A stretch of DNA of 64,000 nt from Bacillus sp. ISL-7 (GTDB lineage Bacteria; Bacillota; Bacilli; Bacillales_B; DSM-18226): assembly GCF_018613065.1 (NCBI RefSeq), contig NZ_JAGGQW010000015.1:1-64000 (forward strand), given 5' to 3'. Below are positions 40,339-48,115 of this stretch, piece after piece. Below the pieces are notes generated by a model. It worked only from the letters and a program-made list of their open reading frames with translations, searched no databases and had not been told where the DNA came from. Positions within the stretch are counted from its first letter, which is position 1. Every line of letters starts with the position of its first letter. The position numbers and the translations under genes were made by a program.

Positions 40339-40911
40339 TTAGTCCTCCAGCCCAATCCCCACAAGAAATGCCTTAATAATTATCATAAGACTTTCATTCA
40401 AATCCAACGGCATCTTGAATCCGCCTTTTTGCTCTAGAGCAGAAAATCCATGTAAAATACTACGTAAGCCCCGGACAGCATGCAAAGCACGCTCTCCTTC
40501 TAAAGGATATACCTGCAAAACGCGGACGGAAAGGTCAACGATTTTCGCCCCTGCTTGCTGCACATCCACATCTTCCGGGTCAGGGGCAAGTAAGGTTGCC
40601 TCATAAATCCCTGGGTGCTTTCGGGAAAAATCCACATAGGCCTGGCTAACCGCCAGCACAGCTTCGGTGCCTGACACCCCAATTGCTGCATCTGCCATCA
40701 CTTCATAAAGCATATCGATTCCGTAAATTGCCAATTTCTTTCTTAATCCAGTGAGTCCATCAAAATGATTATATAAAGAAGGAGAACGTATCCCCAGCTT
40801 CTTTGCTAAGTTGGCCAAGGTAACTTCCTGCACACCATATTGGTCGGCAATCTCTCCTGCTGCTTCGATAATAAAAGATATTTCGAGACCGATTTTTGGT
40901 CTTGGTGACAT
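40339..40911 (-). CDS. TetR-family transcriptional regulator
   Basis: The 190-residue protein has an N-terminal TetR helix-turn-helix (VTLANLAKKLGIRSPSLYNHF) and a C-terminal ligand domain of the WHG/TetR_C_33 type. It starts 12 bases after the metallo-hydrolase gene and is co-transcribed with it. Two identical-type palindromes at the operon promoter are its probable operators, which implies autorepression. The segment GVSGTEA in the ligand domain is encoded by a copy of the dispersed palindrome found elsewhere in the window. Confidence 0.88.
   Translation of the reverse strand: MSPRPKIGLEISFIIEAAGEIADQYGVQEVTLANLAKKLGIRSPSLYNHFDGLTGLRKKLAIYGIDMLYEVMADAAIGVSGTEAVLAVSQAYVDFSRKHPGIYEATLLAPDPEDVDVQQAGAKIVDLSVRVLQVYPLEGERALHAVRGLRSILHGFSALEQKGGFKMPLDLNESLMIIIKAFLVGIGLED
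40666..40678. repeat. dispersed palindrome copy 2, inside the TetR gene
   Basis: GGTGCCTGACACC on the plus strand lies within the TetR coding sequence and encodes part of GVSGTEA. All other copies are intergenic. Confidence 0.75.
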
Positions 40912-40923
40912 AATAAATACTCC

Positions 40924-41631
40924 CTATCCTATTTTTCGTTCCAGATTTTTGATTGCATGCTCCATTGAGTTTACAGGATTTATCACGATCTCTCCGTGGC
41001 CAACTGCAAGCAATTCAGGCCGATAACTCACTAATTTCCGGGCACTGGACAAGGCGGTTTCCTTACTCCACGTACCAAAAGCCGGGAATGGAAACCAAGC
41101 TCTAATATCCCCTGCAACAGCCATTCCACCTCGTGTTTGAAAGGAATCACCTGCTATCAACGCCTTGGTCCGCAAATCTAAAAATGACATGGAGCCTGGT
41201 GTATGTCCTGGCGTTTCGATCACTGTTAACGAACCAATCAGGTCGCCTTCCTTCAATAATAGATTGGCCCGCGTTTTTAATTTTTTCGGTACACCGCCTT
41301 TAATCGGGATTTGCGCCTCCTGAGGATCAAGCGACCGATCGCCATTCATAAGTCTGTTGTCTCGTATCGAAATATAAACCGGTACATCTGGCAGCAAGTC
41401 TTTTATAGAATCCAACGCCCCGACATGATCCTCATGAGCGTGCGTCAACACAATTTTGGTAATCGGCTTTCCAATCGATTCAGCCGCCTTCATAATGCCT
41501 TTGGCACAAAAGCCAAGCGCTGCATCAATTAACGTTAACCCGTCCTCCTCCTCCACCAAATAGCAGTTGACCGGAAAAACATTCGCCATGAATGTAACTT
41601 GATACAAGTACCCATTTTTGATCATCCTCAT
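40924..41631 (-). CDS. MBL-fold metallo-hydrolase
   Basis: The 235-residue protein has the metallo-beta-lactamase fold with the zinc motif THAHEDH (His 64, His 66, Asp 68, His 69), a further His in ETPGHTPGS, Asp in IAGDSF and His in VGHGE. The family covers lactonases, thioesterases and glyoxalase II-like enzymes, so the substrate stays open. It is the first gene of an operon with a TetR regulator, under a promoter flanked by twin palindromes. The upstream gene is divergent. Confidence 0.87.
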   Translation of the reverse strand: MRMIKNGYLYQVTFMANVFPVNCYLVEEEDGLTLIDAALGFCAKGIMKAAESIGKPITKIVLTHAHEDHVGALDSIKDLLPDVPVYISIRDNRLMNGDRSLDPQEAQIPIKGGVPKKLKTRANLLLKEGDLIGSLTVIETPGHTPGSMSFLDLRTKALIAGDSFQTRGGMAVAGDIRAWFPFPAFGTWSKETALSSARKLVSYRPELLAVGHGEIVINPVNSMEHAIKNLERKIG

Positions 41632-41648
41632 AGTGACACATCCCCTTT

Positions 41649-41689
41649 AACTAATATCATTAGTTTTATAATAACTAATTGCATTAGTT
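41649..41689. promoter_or_regulatory. twin palindromic operators of the TetR operon
   Basis: AACTAATATCATTAGTT (41649-41665) and AACTAATTGCATTAGTT (41673-41689) are near-identical palindromes 24 bases apart. One covers the promoter spacer and the other lies just after the -10 box, ideal for repression by a TetR-family dimer pair. Confidence 0.8.
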
Positions 41690-41696
41690 TTATCAA
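41668..41696 (-). promoter_or_regulatory. promoter of the metallo-hydrolase/TetR operon
   Basis: On the minus strand TTGATA and TATTAT are separated by 17 bases and overlap the twin palindromes. Confidence 0.75.
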
Positions 41697-41777
41697 GTTC
41701 TTTTTTGGAAAAAATTACAATCCCCTTATGAATTCATATATTCATCTTTTTTGCCAAAAGATACTAACATGACTACC

Positions 41778-41805
41778 ACTTAATTAAGTTGACACTTAAT
41801 TAAGT
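41778..41805. promoter_or_regulatory. twin palindromic operators of the ArsR operon
   Basis: ACTTAATTAAGT occurs twice, at 41778-41789 and 41794-41805, separated by four bases. The copies flank and overlap the -35 box and extend into the promoter spacer. This suits an ArsR-type repressor that controls its own gene. Confidence 0.8.
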
Positions 41806-41817
41806 GTACGCTAAAAT
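41789..41817 (+). promoter_or_regulatory. promoter of the ArsR-SRPBCC operon, probably leaderless
   Basis: A perfect -35 box TTGACA and a -10 box TAAAAT are 17 bases apart. Only six bases separate the -10 box from the ATG and no ribosome binding site is present, so transcription should begin at or next to the start codon. Confidence 0.75.
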
Positions 41818-41823
41818 AACGAT

Positions 41824-42147
41824 ATGATTGAAAAAGTCCTTCATGCGTTAGCAGAACCTAGACGTCGAGATATACTCTATCTCGTTCGTGATGGAGAAAT
41901 GACCTCCAGCGCGATTGCCTCACATTTTGACATTTCAGCTCCAGCAGTTTCTCAGCATCTCAAAGTTCTCGAACAATCCGGCCTAGTTATAGTTCGGAGA
42001 GACGGAACGAAACGGTACTACGGTATTAGAAGGGACGGTTTTTCTGAATTAAAGCAGTATATTGACCGTTTTTGGGATGATAGTTTACTTCGTTTGAAAG
42101 AAGCTGCAGAAGAGGAAGAAAGGAGAAAAAATGAATCAGACCAATAA
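41824..42147 (+). CDS. ArsR-family winged-helix regulator
   Basis: The 107-residue protein has a compact ArsR winged helix-turn-helix (LAEPRRRDILYLVRDGEM, SSAIASHFDISAPAVSQHLK, then the wing RRDGTKRYYGI). It lacks the metal-binding ELCVCD-type cysteines, so it is unlikely to sense metals. It is the usual partner of SRPBCC/AHSA1 proteins and its gene overlaps the next by 17 bases. Twin palindromes at its promoter are probable operators. The mRNA appears leaderless. Confidence 0.88.
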   Translation: MIEKVLHALAEPRRRDILYLVRDGEMTSSAIASHFDISAPAVSQHLKVLEQSGLVIVRRDGTKRYYGIRRDGFSELKQYIDRFWDDSLLRLKEAAEEEERRKNESDQ

Positions 42148-42586
42148 TGAAATCATCACAAAAGAAATATTTATTGAAGCCCGCCCGGAAACATTATTTT
42201 CGTTCTTTACTGATGCGGACAAAATGGTTCGCTGGATGGGGAGACATATTCTGCTCGAACCAAAAATCGGTGGTAAATATCGAATTGATGTGAATGGCAG
42301 CGATATAGCCATGGGCGAATATGTAGAAATTGTTCCATATGAAAAAATCGTCATGTCTTGGGGTTGGGAAAAATCAAAGCTCGTGCCACCTGGTTCAAGT
42401 AAGGTCGAATTCAAACTGACTCCGAAAGAAAATGGCACAAATTTGGTATTAACTCATTATGACTTGCCAGTTGAAGAAATCCCATCGCACCAACAAGGAT
42501 GGTCCCATTACATGCCCCGCATTAAAGATTTTGCAGAAGGCAACGATCCGGGTATAGACCCATGGTCCGAAATGGCCATGCATTAA
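42131..42586 (+). CDS. SRPBCC (AHSA1-like) domain protein
   Basis: The 151-residue protein has the START/Bet v1-like fold of the AHSA1 branch: the opening IFIEARPETLFSFFTDADKMVRWMG, the central GKYRIDV, and MSWGWE then the C-terminal helix beginning GWSHYMPRIKDF. AAAGGAG precedes the ATG inside the end of the ArsR gene, so translation is coupled. Such proteins bind small hydrophobic ligands in a deep pocket; the ligand here is unknown. Confidence 0.87.
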   Translation: MNQTNNEIITKEIFIEARPETLFSFFTDADKMVRWMGRHILLEPKIGGKYRIDVNGSDIAMGEYVEIVPYEKIVMSWGWEKSKLVPPGSSKVEFKLTPKENGTNLVLTHYDLPVEEIPSHQQGWSHYMPRIKDFAEGNDPGIDPWSEMAMH

Positions 42587-42642
42587 TTTTTATAAAAAAT
42601 AAATAACCTTTTCTATTGAATAATATATTGGAGGAATAAAAA

Positions 42643-43032
42643 ATGACTAAAACAATTCATCAAGAAGTAATTTTCAATGCCAGCCCTGGACTTATTTATG
42701 AAGCACTCACAGATTCGAAACAATTCAGCGAAATGACGGGAGGTGCACCTACAGAAATCAGTCCCGAAGCTGGTGGTACTTTTTCTTGTTTTGGCGGCAT
42801 GATTCTTGGAAGAAACATTGAACTTGTTCCAGGTGTGCGAATAGTACAAGCTTGGCGAGTAGCGAATTGGCCAGAGGGTGTTTACTCTATTGCTAAGTTT
42901 GAGCTAAAAGAACAAGACTCAAAAACCCTTTTGGTTTTCGACCACATTGGTTTTCCTGAGGCTGAAGGAGAACATCTTGCAGCAGGATGGGGAGCCAATT
43001 ACTGGAACCCTTTAGAAAAATATTTAGGTTAA
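42643..43032 (+). CDS. SRPBCC (AHSA1-like) domain protein
   Basis: The 129-residue protein has the same fold as the preceding gene, with IHQEVIFNASPGLIYEALTDSKQF at the start and GWGANYWNPLEKYL at the end, and belongs to another AHSA1 subgroup. A GGAGG site precedes the ATG. It is the third gene of the ArsR unit, 56 bases downstream, and ends at a long palindromic terminator. Confidence 0.87.
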   Translation: MTKTIHQEVIFNASPGLIYEALTDSKQFSEMTGGAPTEISPEAGGTFSCFGGMILGRNIELVPGVRIVQAWRVANWPEGVYSIAKFELKEQDSKTLLVFDHIGFPEAEGEHLAAGWGANYWNPLEKYLG

Positions 43033-43083
43033 TTCACACGCAAAAATGCTTGGAGCATCTCCAAGCATTTTTGCGTGTGAATT
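43031..43083. terminator. terminator built from a 25-bp perfect inverted repeat
   Basis: Two 25-base arms around CAT are perfectly complementary. The core CTTGGAG/CTCCAAG is followed by an internal TTTTT on either strand, so transcripts from both directions could end here. Confidence 0.75.
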
Positions 43084-43121
43084 AGTAAGTAATGGAGTTC
43101 AAGGCCCTGTTAATAAAATGT

Positions 43122-43161
43122 TCACAACTTTTTTACAAATATGTGAAGTAGTGAACAATTT
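43122..43161. promoter_or_regulatory. candidate operator before the DoxX gene
   Basis: TGTTCAC and GTGAACA form an inverted pair, with a second TTCACA/TGTGAA pair nested inside. It lies about 90 bases before the DoxX start, close to a plausible promoter, and may bind a redox regulator. This is inferred from symmetry only. Confidence 0.3.
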
Positions 43162-43246
43162 ACCCTTATTTCAAAATAAGTTTGGTATAGTAACAATGTA
43201 GTTAACGAACAAACAAATAAAAATAAATTAACAAGGAGTGTTTCAC

Positions 43247-43756
43247 ATGGTAGTAAATTGGTTAAGAGAAAACAAAGTTGCCGCTGGAATTTTAACAGTT
43301 CTTCGCTTATATATGGGGTATTCTTGGATTACAGCTGGGTTCCACAAATTATCAGGCGGTTTTGATGCTTCTGGTTATCTAAAAGGGGCAATCGCTAATC
43401 CAGTGAAAGGTCCAGACAGTGCGATGGTTTATGGCTGGTATGTTGATTTCTTAAAGCATTTCGCGTTACCAAACGTTGATATTTTTAACACGATCGTCCC
43501 ACTAGGTGAATTCTTAATCGGACTTGGACTTATTCTTGGATGTTTAACAACTGCCGCCATGTTCTTTGGCCTTGTGATGAACTTTTCATTTTTCTTATCA
43601 GGAACCGTATCACATATTCCAACAGATCTTTTCCTAGGAGCGATCATCCTGTTCTCTGGCTACAATGCGGGCCGCATCGGTCTTGACCATTGGGTTATCC
43701 CATTCATTCGCAACACAGCATTTAAAGGGAATAAAACTGTAACACATAACGTTTAA
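43247..43756 (+). CDS. DoxX-family membrane protein
   Basis: The 169-residue protein has four membrane helices. The first includes LRLYMGYSWITAGFHKLSG, the DoxX-family opening, and later helices contain IVPLGEFLIGLGLILG and LSGTVSHIPTD. The ATG eight bases after AAGGAG is used; an upstream in-frame GTG lies within the ribosome binding site. DoxX proteins are linked to thiol and quinone redox stress in Bacillus (CatD, MhqP). It is a single gene ended by a strong terminator. Confidence 0.87.
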   Translation: MVVNWLRENKVAAGILTVLRLYMGYSWITAGFHKLSGGFDASGYLKGAIANPVKGPDSAMVYGWYVDFLKHFALPNVDIFNTIVPLGEFLIGLGLILGCLTTAAMFFGLVMNFSFFLSGTVSHIPTDLFLGAIILFSGYNAGRIGLDHWVIPFIRNTAFKGNKTVTHNV

Positions 43757-43760
43757 TCTA

Positions 43761-43812
43761 AAAAAGCGACGCAGTCTTGGTCATCCTACCAGATTGCGTC
43801 GCTTTTTTTAAT
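43761..43812 (+). terminator. terminator after the DoxX gene
   Basis: AAAAAGCGACGCA pairs with TGCGTCGCTTTTT with an inner TGG/CCA extension, and a T-run follows. The A-rich left side makes it bidirectional. Confidence 0.88.
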
Positions 43813-43813
43813 A

Positions 43814-44035
43814 CTAAAAGCTTTTATCTTCTTTTACACTTTCTTTGTTCATATACCAATTGGTTACCTGTGTAAGGATGGCAAACATGAAAAAGAAATT
43901 CATAGCCCAGACATTAATAAACGGAGCCAACCCGCCAAATTCAATCGTTTCAAGACCTTTTAGTTTCATCACAATCATCGACTCGATAAAAATAAGCACA
44001 AAACCAACAACACCAGCAATAGCCGCTCTAATCAT
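43814..44035 (-). CDS. small membrane protein of unknown function
   Basis: The 73-residue protein has two hydrophobic helices (about 4-24 and 39-61) and a charged tail (KESVKEDKSF). AGGGG lies about eight bases before the ATG. It is convergent with the DoxX gene and shares its terminator. I recognise no family. Confidence 0.6.
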   Translation of the reverse strand: MIRAAIAGVVGFVLIFIESMIVMKLKGLETIEFGGLAPFINVWAMNFFFMFAILTQVTNWYMNKESVKEDKSF

Positions 44036-44194
44036 ATCGTTTCCCCTAGAAATGATTTTTTTTATTTATGTAAGTTAAGGAAGTAGCATTTATGACAATT
44101 TCGTGAACATCTTCCCTCTATTATATTGCAAAAATGGGATTTACAACACCCTGAAAAATAAAAAAAGGCCCTCCCCCATAGCTAATTTCATGTG

Positions 44195-44207
44195 GGTGTC
44201 AGGCACC
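44195..44207. repeat. dispersed palindrome copy 3
   Basis: GGTGTCAGGCACC is followed by ATTTTT and lies immediately after the stop of the RlmI-like gene on the minus strand. Confidence 0.85.
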
Positions 44208-44211
44208 ATTT

Positions 44212-45408
44212 TTATCCTATTTTTTTAATAAATACTACCTTCAAGTAGTCCCCTTCTGGAAATTCTTTGACGGTTTTGAAATCGGCGGGAAGTGAAAACT
44301 CTTCCAATTGTTTATACCGGCTGCCAGATTCTTTAAAGGCAGCATCGATAAAGCTCTTGAATTTATCCATCCCAAAAGCGCTGCTGTTTGTGGATGCAAC
44401 AATGGTTCCGTTGTCCGCTGTAATCGCAATCGCTTCGATTAGAAGATTCTTGTAGTCCTTTTCCGCACTAAAGACAAATTTCTTGGACCGGGCAAAGCTC
44501 GGCGGATCAAGGATGACCATATCAAACTTCAGCTGTTTCTTGACAGCATATTTAAAGTACTTGAATACATCCTCAACAATAATTGCTTGCGTTTCATGGT
44601 CCACACCATTTACACTAAACTGCTCAATCGTTTTACTCTTACTCCGATTGGCCAGGTCTACACTTGTAGTTTTCGTTGCTCCCCCTAGAGCTGCAAACAC
44701 GGAAAAAGCCCCCGTATAAGAGAATGTATTTAAAACTGTCTTACCGTTTGCATACACATCTCGGATTGTGCGCCTTACATCCCGCTGGTCTAAAAACACC
44801 CCGACCATGGCGCTTTCATTTAAATATATTGCAAAGTTGACGCCATTTTCTTTGACAATAAGAGGGAACTGACCTCTTTCACCTGCGACAAAATCATCTT
44901 CCTCGATGTATTGCCCTTTTTCATCAAAACGCTTTTTCTGATAAATGCCCTGGAATTCAATCAGTTCCTTTAAAGCTTGAATGATATAGTCTCGAAAATG
45001 ATAGATACCCTTGCTGTACCAAGTTAACAGATAATAACCAGCAAAGTAGTCAATCGTCAAACCACCGATTCCATCACCTTCACCATTAAACACTCGAAAC
45101 GCGGTAGTTTCTGAACTTTGATAAAATGATTCTCTTTCCTTAATCGCTTCTTTTAGCATTTTCTCAAAAAAACGTTGATCCAAAGAATCATTTTCTTTTC
45201 TGCTCAACACCCAGCCAAGGCCCTTATTTTGCTTACCATAATAGCCTTTGGCAATAAATATATTTCTTTCGTCGACCAATTTAACAATGGACCCCTCTTC
45301 TACGAGGTTGTCCACATTAATGACGGCTTCCTTAGAAATAAGTGGATAGCCGCTTTTAAATTTATTTACAAACTTTGTTTTCACCTTAAGACTGACTTCT
45401 TTATTCAT
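44212..45408 (-). CDS. class I SAM-dependent rRNA methyltransferase, RlmI/YwbD-like
   Basis: The 398-residue protein has an N-terminal PUA domain (KFKSGYPLISKEAV, about 1-75), an EEHUD-type linker, and a Rossmann methyltransferase domain with VLNTFSYTGAFSVFAALGGA as motif I and VILDPPSFARS as motif IV. It methylates 23S rRNA bases in related proteins, cytosine C5 in RlmI. The start chosen gives the standard N-terminus; a longer in-frame start adds 22 residues without family support. It is a single gene. Confidence 0.87.
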   Translation of the reverse strand: MNKEVSLKVKTKFVNKFKSGYPLISKEAVINVDNLVEEGSIVKLVDERNIFIAKGYYGKQNKGLGWVLSRKENDSLDQRFFEKMLKEAIKERESFYQSSETTAFRVFNGEGDGIGGLTIDYFAGYYLLTWYSKGIYHFRDYIIQALKELIEFQGIYQKKRFDEKGQYIEEDDFVAGERGQFPLIVKENGVNFAIYLNESAMVGVFLDQRDVRRTIRDVYANGKTVLNTFSYTGAFSVFAALGGATKTTSVDLANRSKSKTIEQFSVNGVDHETQAIIVEDVFKYFKYAVKKQLKFDMVILDPPSFARSKKFVFSAEKDYKNLLIEAIAITADNGTIVASTNSSAFGMDKFKSFIDAAFKESGSRYKQLEEFSLPADFKTVKEFPEGDYLKVVFIKKIG

Positions 45409-45731
45409 CGTGTCATCCCATCTGTTTTTTATCCTATTAAAATATTGTAGACAATATCTTGCCTTACAAATCAACTAGAGAGCAATAACGTTATCATAAC
45501 ATTAATTCTGCTTGTTCTAAAACAAAACCCGCCACTAATCTAGTAGCAGTTGTGATCATTATTCTTTTAATTCTTAAATGCGCAGGCCTTTATAAAATAC
45601 ACTGGTCAGTTGAAATCTTCACAACTTCCACACAAGTTCCACCTAAATTCTACACAAGTTTTTCTTATTGTTAAGTCAAGTTAATACGGAAATGGTTCGA
45701 AGAGCTCATTTCTTAAAACTTCCCATTTTGG

Positions 45732-45761
45732 ATTGGTGCTTGACACCAATCTATTTTTTTT
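45732..45761 (+). repeat. dispersed palindrome copy 4 (variant)
   Basis: ATTGGTGCTTGACACCAAT differs from the common core by one base and is soon followed by eight T, giving a plus-strand terminator form although no plus-strand gene precedes it. Confidence 0.7.
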
Positions 45762-45769
45762 GCCCATAA

Positions 45770-45807
45770 TAATGTCAGCCATCACATTATGTGACGGCTG
45801 ACATTGG
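45770..45807 (-). repeat. hairpin after the M4 protease gene
   Basis: AATGTCAGCCGTCACAT pairs with ATGTGATGGCTGACATT on the minus strand with very few mismatches, immediately downstream of the protease stop. There is no T-run, so it may stabilise the 3' end or assist termination. Confidence 0.55.
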
Positions 45808-45821
45808 AAATAGTTAATGGC

Positions 45822-47453
45822 CTAGTTTACTCCCACTTGTGTCCAAGCAGATTTAACGGCATTGTACTGTGTGCTGCTTGAGCCATACAAATCAGCTGCA
45901 GCAGCAAGAAGAGCCGCGCGTGCGTCGCTAAAATCACTTTGTGGAGCTAAATAAACGGTGAGTGCTCGATAGTAGATTTTTTCAGCGACAGCTGTACCCA
46001 GACTTGAAATCGTTAAATAGGCTGCTTTATTTGGAATCCCGCTGTTCGTGTGAACTCCTCCATTATCCGAAGTAGTATTCACGTAGCCGCTCATATTCTC
46101 CGGTTGTCCATAAAGACCAGGGTTTGAAAGACTGCGAAGAGCATCGCCAGCTTTATTCGGCGTGTACACATCCTCACCCATTAAGTAATCCCCTTTATCA
46201 AGGAATACTCCGAACGTATCAGAAATGGACTCATTTAATGCACCTGACTGATACTGATACTCTAACCCAGCTGTTCTTTCTGTTACTGCATGTGTTAATT
46301 CATGGGCTACGACATCAAGCGCACCTGACAATGAACGGAAGGTAATTCCATCCCCATCTCCATATACCATTTGCGAACCATTCCAGAACGCATTGTTGTA
46401 ATTCCTGCCATAGTGGACGGTTGAGCGAAGAGTCGCTCCATTATTATCAAAACTGTTTCTATTAAACGTATTTTTATAATAATCATAGACGACACCCGCA
46501 TAGTAGTGGGCATCTACATCCGCTCGCTGTGACGTTGCGTTAAAATTATTGTCAGGGTCAACAGAATAATTTCCAGGTAACCGGGATCTATTTACCGCCG
46601 TTCTTGTTTCTATGACACCCGTCATTGGCTTAGTAATATCATATAAATAGTAAGTACCGCTCGAATAATAGGTGTTAAGCGTTTTCGTATCTCCTAGAAC
46701 ACCTACTCCAGTGCCATCAGCTACTGCATTATAGGAATTTAAAATGTTACCATTTACGGCATCCACATAGACCACCCAGTTTGCAGGATATGGCTGAATA
46801 AATTGCAGATTTGTTTTGAAAGCCAGATTAAATTCATTACCATTTTTATAAACAACTAGTTCCGCCTTTTCAACGGTATCTTCTATTTTTTTGCCAGTAG
46901 GACCTGCTTCAGCATTCGTGATGGTTTCCTCTTTGGTTACTTTTATAGATTTCCAAGACTGATCAAGGGCAGTTTCCTTGGATAGTTGTGCTTTCAGGGC
47001 ACCTTTGAAATAAGAAGATGCTTCTGGGAACACATCACCATTGACTGCTGTAACGATTCCATTTTTATCGGTATGGACCTTAAACTTCGCCCCATCCACC
47101 GGAATCCCCTGAATCGATTGAATAAAATTATAGTGAGTGCTACCTAGCCCGTCCGTCTCAACATCGAGTAAAGTTAAATCTTTAGCTGTATCTAACTGAT
47201 AAAGTGCCTTATTTTCTTTTAAAAATTGCTTAATCCCATCTATGTCTTTATAAACTTTGGTCGATAGTTTCCCATGGACAAAAGATGGTACCGTTTGTCC
47301 TTTCTTCCAGTTGACCTTTGCATCCTTACCAAACTGCGACGCGTCTTTCTTAACCGTAACATTGTAAGGAATTGTCTCAGCCGCAGCTGTAATCGGTAGC
47401 ACAGACCCCATTGTTAATCCCAAAGCTAGTACAAGTGAAGTTCTCTTTTTCAT
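45822..47453 (-). CDS. thermolysin-type (M4) neutral metalloprotease precursor
   Basis: The 543-residue prepro-enzyme has a signal peptide (MKKRTSLVLALGLTMG...), an FTP/PepSY propeptide (about 50-230) and an M4 catalytic domain. The zinc ligands are His 384 and His 388 in HELTH and Glu 408 in GALNES; Glu 385 is catalytic and His 468 (GGVHTNSG) stabilises the transition state. The ATG chosen lies downstream of GGAGG and gives a normal signal peptide; the longer frame adds MIIRRRLE. It is a secreted neutral protease like bacillolysin, used for peptide scavenging in stationary phase. Confidence 0.93.
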   Translation of the reverse strand: MKKRTSLVLALGLTMGSVLPITAAAETIPYNVTVKKDASQFGKDAKVNWKKGQTVPSFVHGKLSTKVYKDIDGIKQFLKENKALYQLDTAKDLTLLDVETDGLGSTHYNFIQSIQGIPVDGAKFKVHTDKNGIVTAVNGDVFPEASSYFKGALKAQLSKETALDQSWKSIKVTKEETITNAEAGPTGKKIEDTVEKAELVVYKNGNEFNLAFKTNLQFIQPYPANWVVYVDAVNGNILNSYNAVADGTGVGVLGDTKTLNTYYSSGTYYLYDITKPMTGVIETRTAVNRSRLPGNYSVDPDNNFNATSQRADVDAHYYAGVVYDYYKNTFNRNSFDNNGATLRSTVHYGRNYNNAFWNGSQMVYGDGDGITFRSLSGALDVVAHELTHAVTERTAGLEYQYQSGALNESISDTFGVFLDKGDYLMGEDVYTPNKAGDALRSLSNPGLYGQPENMSGYVNTTSDNGGVHTNSGIPNKAAYLTISSLGTAVAEKIYYRALTVYLAPQSDFSDARAALLAAAADLYGSSSTQYNAVKSAWTQVGVN

Positions 47454-47477
47454 CTCCAACCGCCTCCTAATGATCAT

Positions 47478-48081
47478 TCTGTACGAATTTTCAAAATAAT
47501 CATAACACGATGAATCTTTAAGGATAATTGGGAAAAAGTGTGGGACATGGTGTCAGGCACCAGCAAAAATATTATCTATTCTATTAAAATCCCAAAGCTA
47601 AGTTCATTTTTGCGTTGGGAAAATTTATTCGATTATTTTTTGGAGGAATAAACGGTGAAATCCTGATGGTCCAAAAGTTTCATTTTTTTATTAATAACTT
47701 CATAGTATCAAAAGGTAATTCCTATGCAGTTTAAATAAATAAGAAAAAAACCGACATTTAAAAAATGACAGTTTTCGAAAAAATAGTTGAATATAGTAGC
47801 TTAAACTTAGTCTCCTAGCCCTTAATGATTTCATCCCGATCATCTGCTCGAGGAGGTTCCTCCATCCACCGGATAATAAATACCATTTGGTATTAGAATC
47901 TACAAAAAGAGAACATTTATTATACATATACAGGATTTTACATAACTTTTTTCCCCTTATTCCTAATTTGGGGTTTCTCAATCTATTATCGATCCAATAC
48001 TTTCATAAATATAATTTTCTCATAATAATCACAAAATAATTGGTAGGGTATACTCATGCCACTGGTGTTTTTTTGCGTAAA
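47478..48081. other. intergenic region without a convincing gene
   Basis: About 600 bases between the protease and the MFS exporter hold one copy of the dispersed palindrome. On the minus strand near 47815-47885 a short stretch reads RWMEEPPRADDRDEIIKG and then stops, which may be the tail of a lost gene. Nothing else is supported. Confidence 0.5.
47548..47562. repeat. dispersed palindrome copy 5
   Basis: TGGTGTCAGGCACCA lies upstream of the protease gene, with no T-run on the strand of a known transcript. Confidence 0.85.
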
Positions 48082-48111
48082 AAAGCTGCTCTAAAAAACA
48101 GAGCAGCTTTA
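48082..48111 (-). terminator. terminator of the MFS exporter gene
   Basis: AAAGCTGCTCT and AGAGCAGCTTT pair around a seven-base loop on the minus strand, and more T follow. Confidence 0.88.
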
Positions 48112-48115
48112 AAAC

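Larger units (their letters stand above)
45409..45821. other. intergenic region with hairpins and a palindrome copy
   Basis: This stretch between the methyltransferase start and the protease stop has no credible gene. It holds a palindrome variant at 45732-45750 and a hairpin after the protease gene. Confidence 0.6.

Noticed and set aside
47700..47981. 93-codon minus-strand ORF before the MFS gene
   Set aside because: It has low-complexity, basic-aromatic content, no ribosome binding site and no family pattern. A different frame of the same stretch gives the better-looking RWMEEPP tail.
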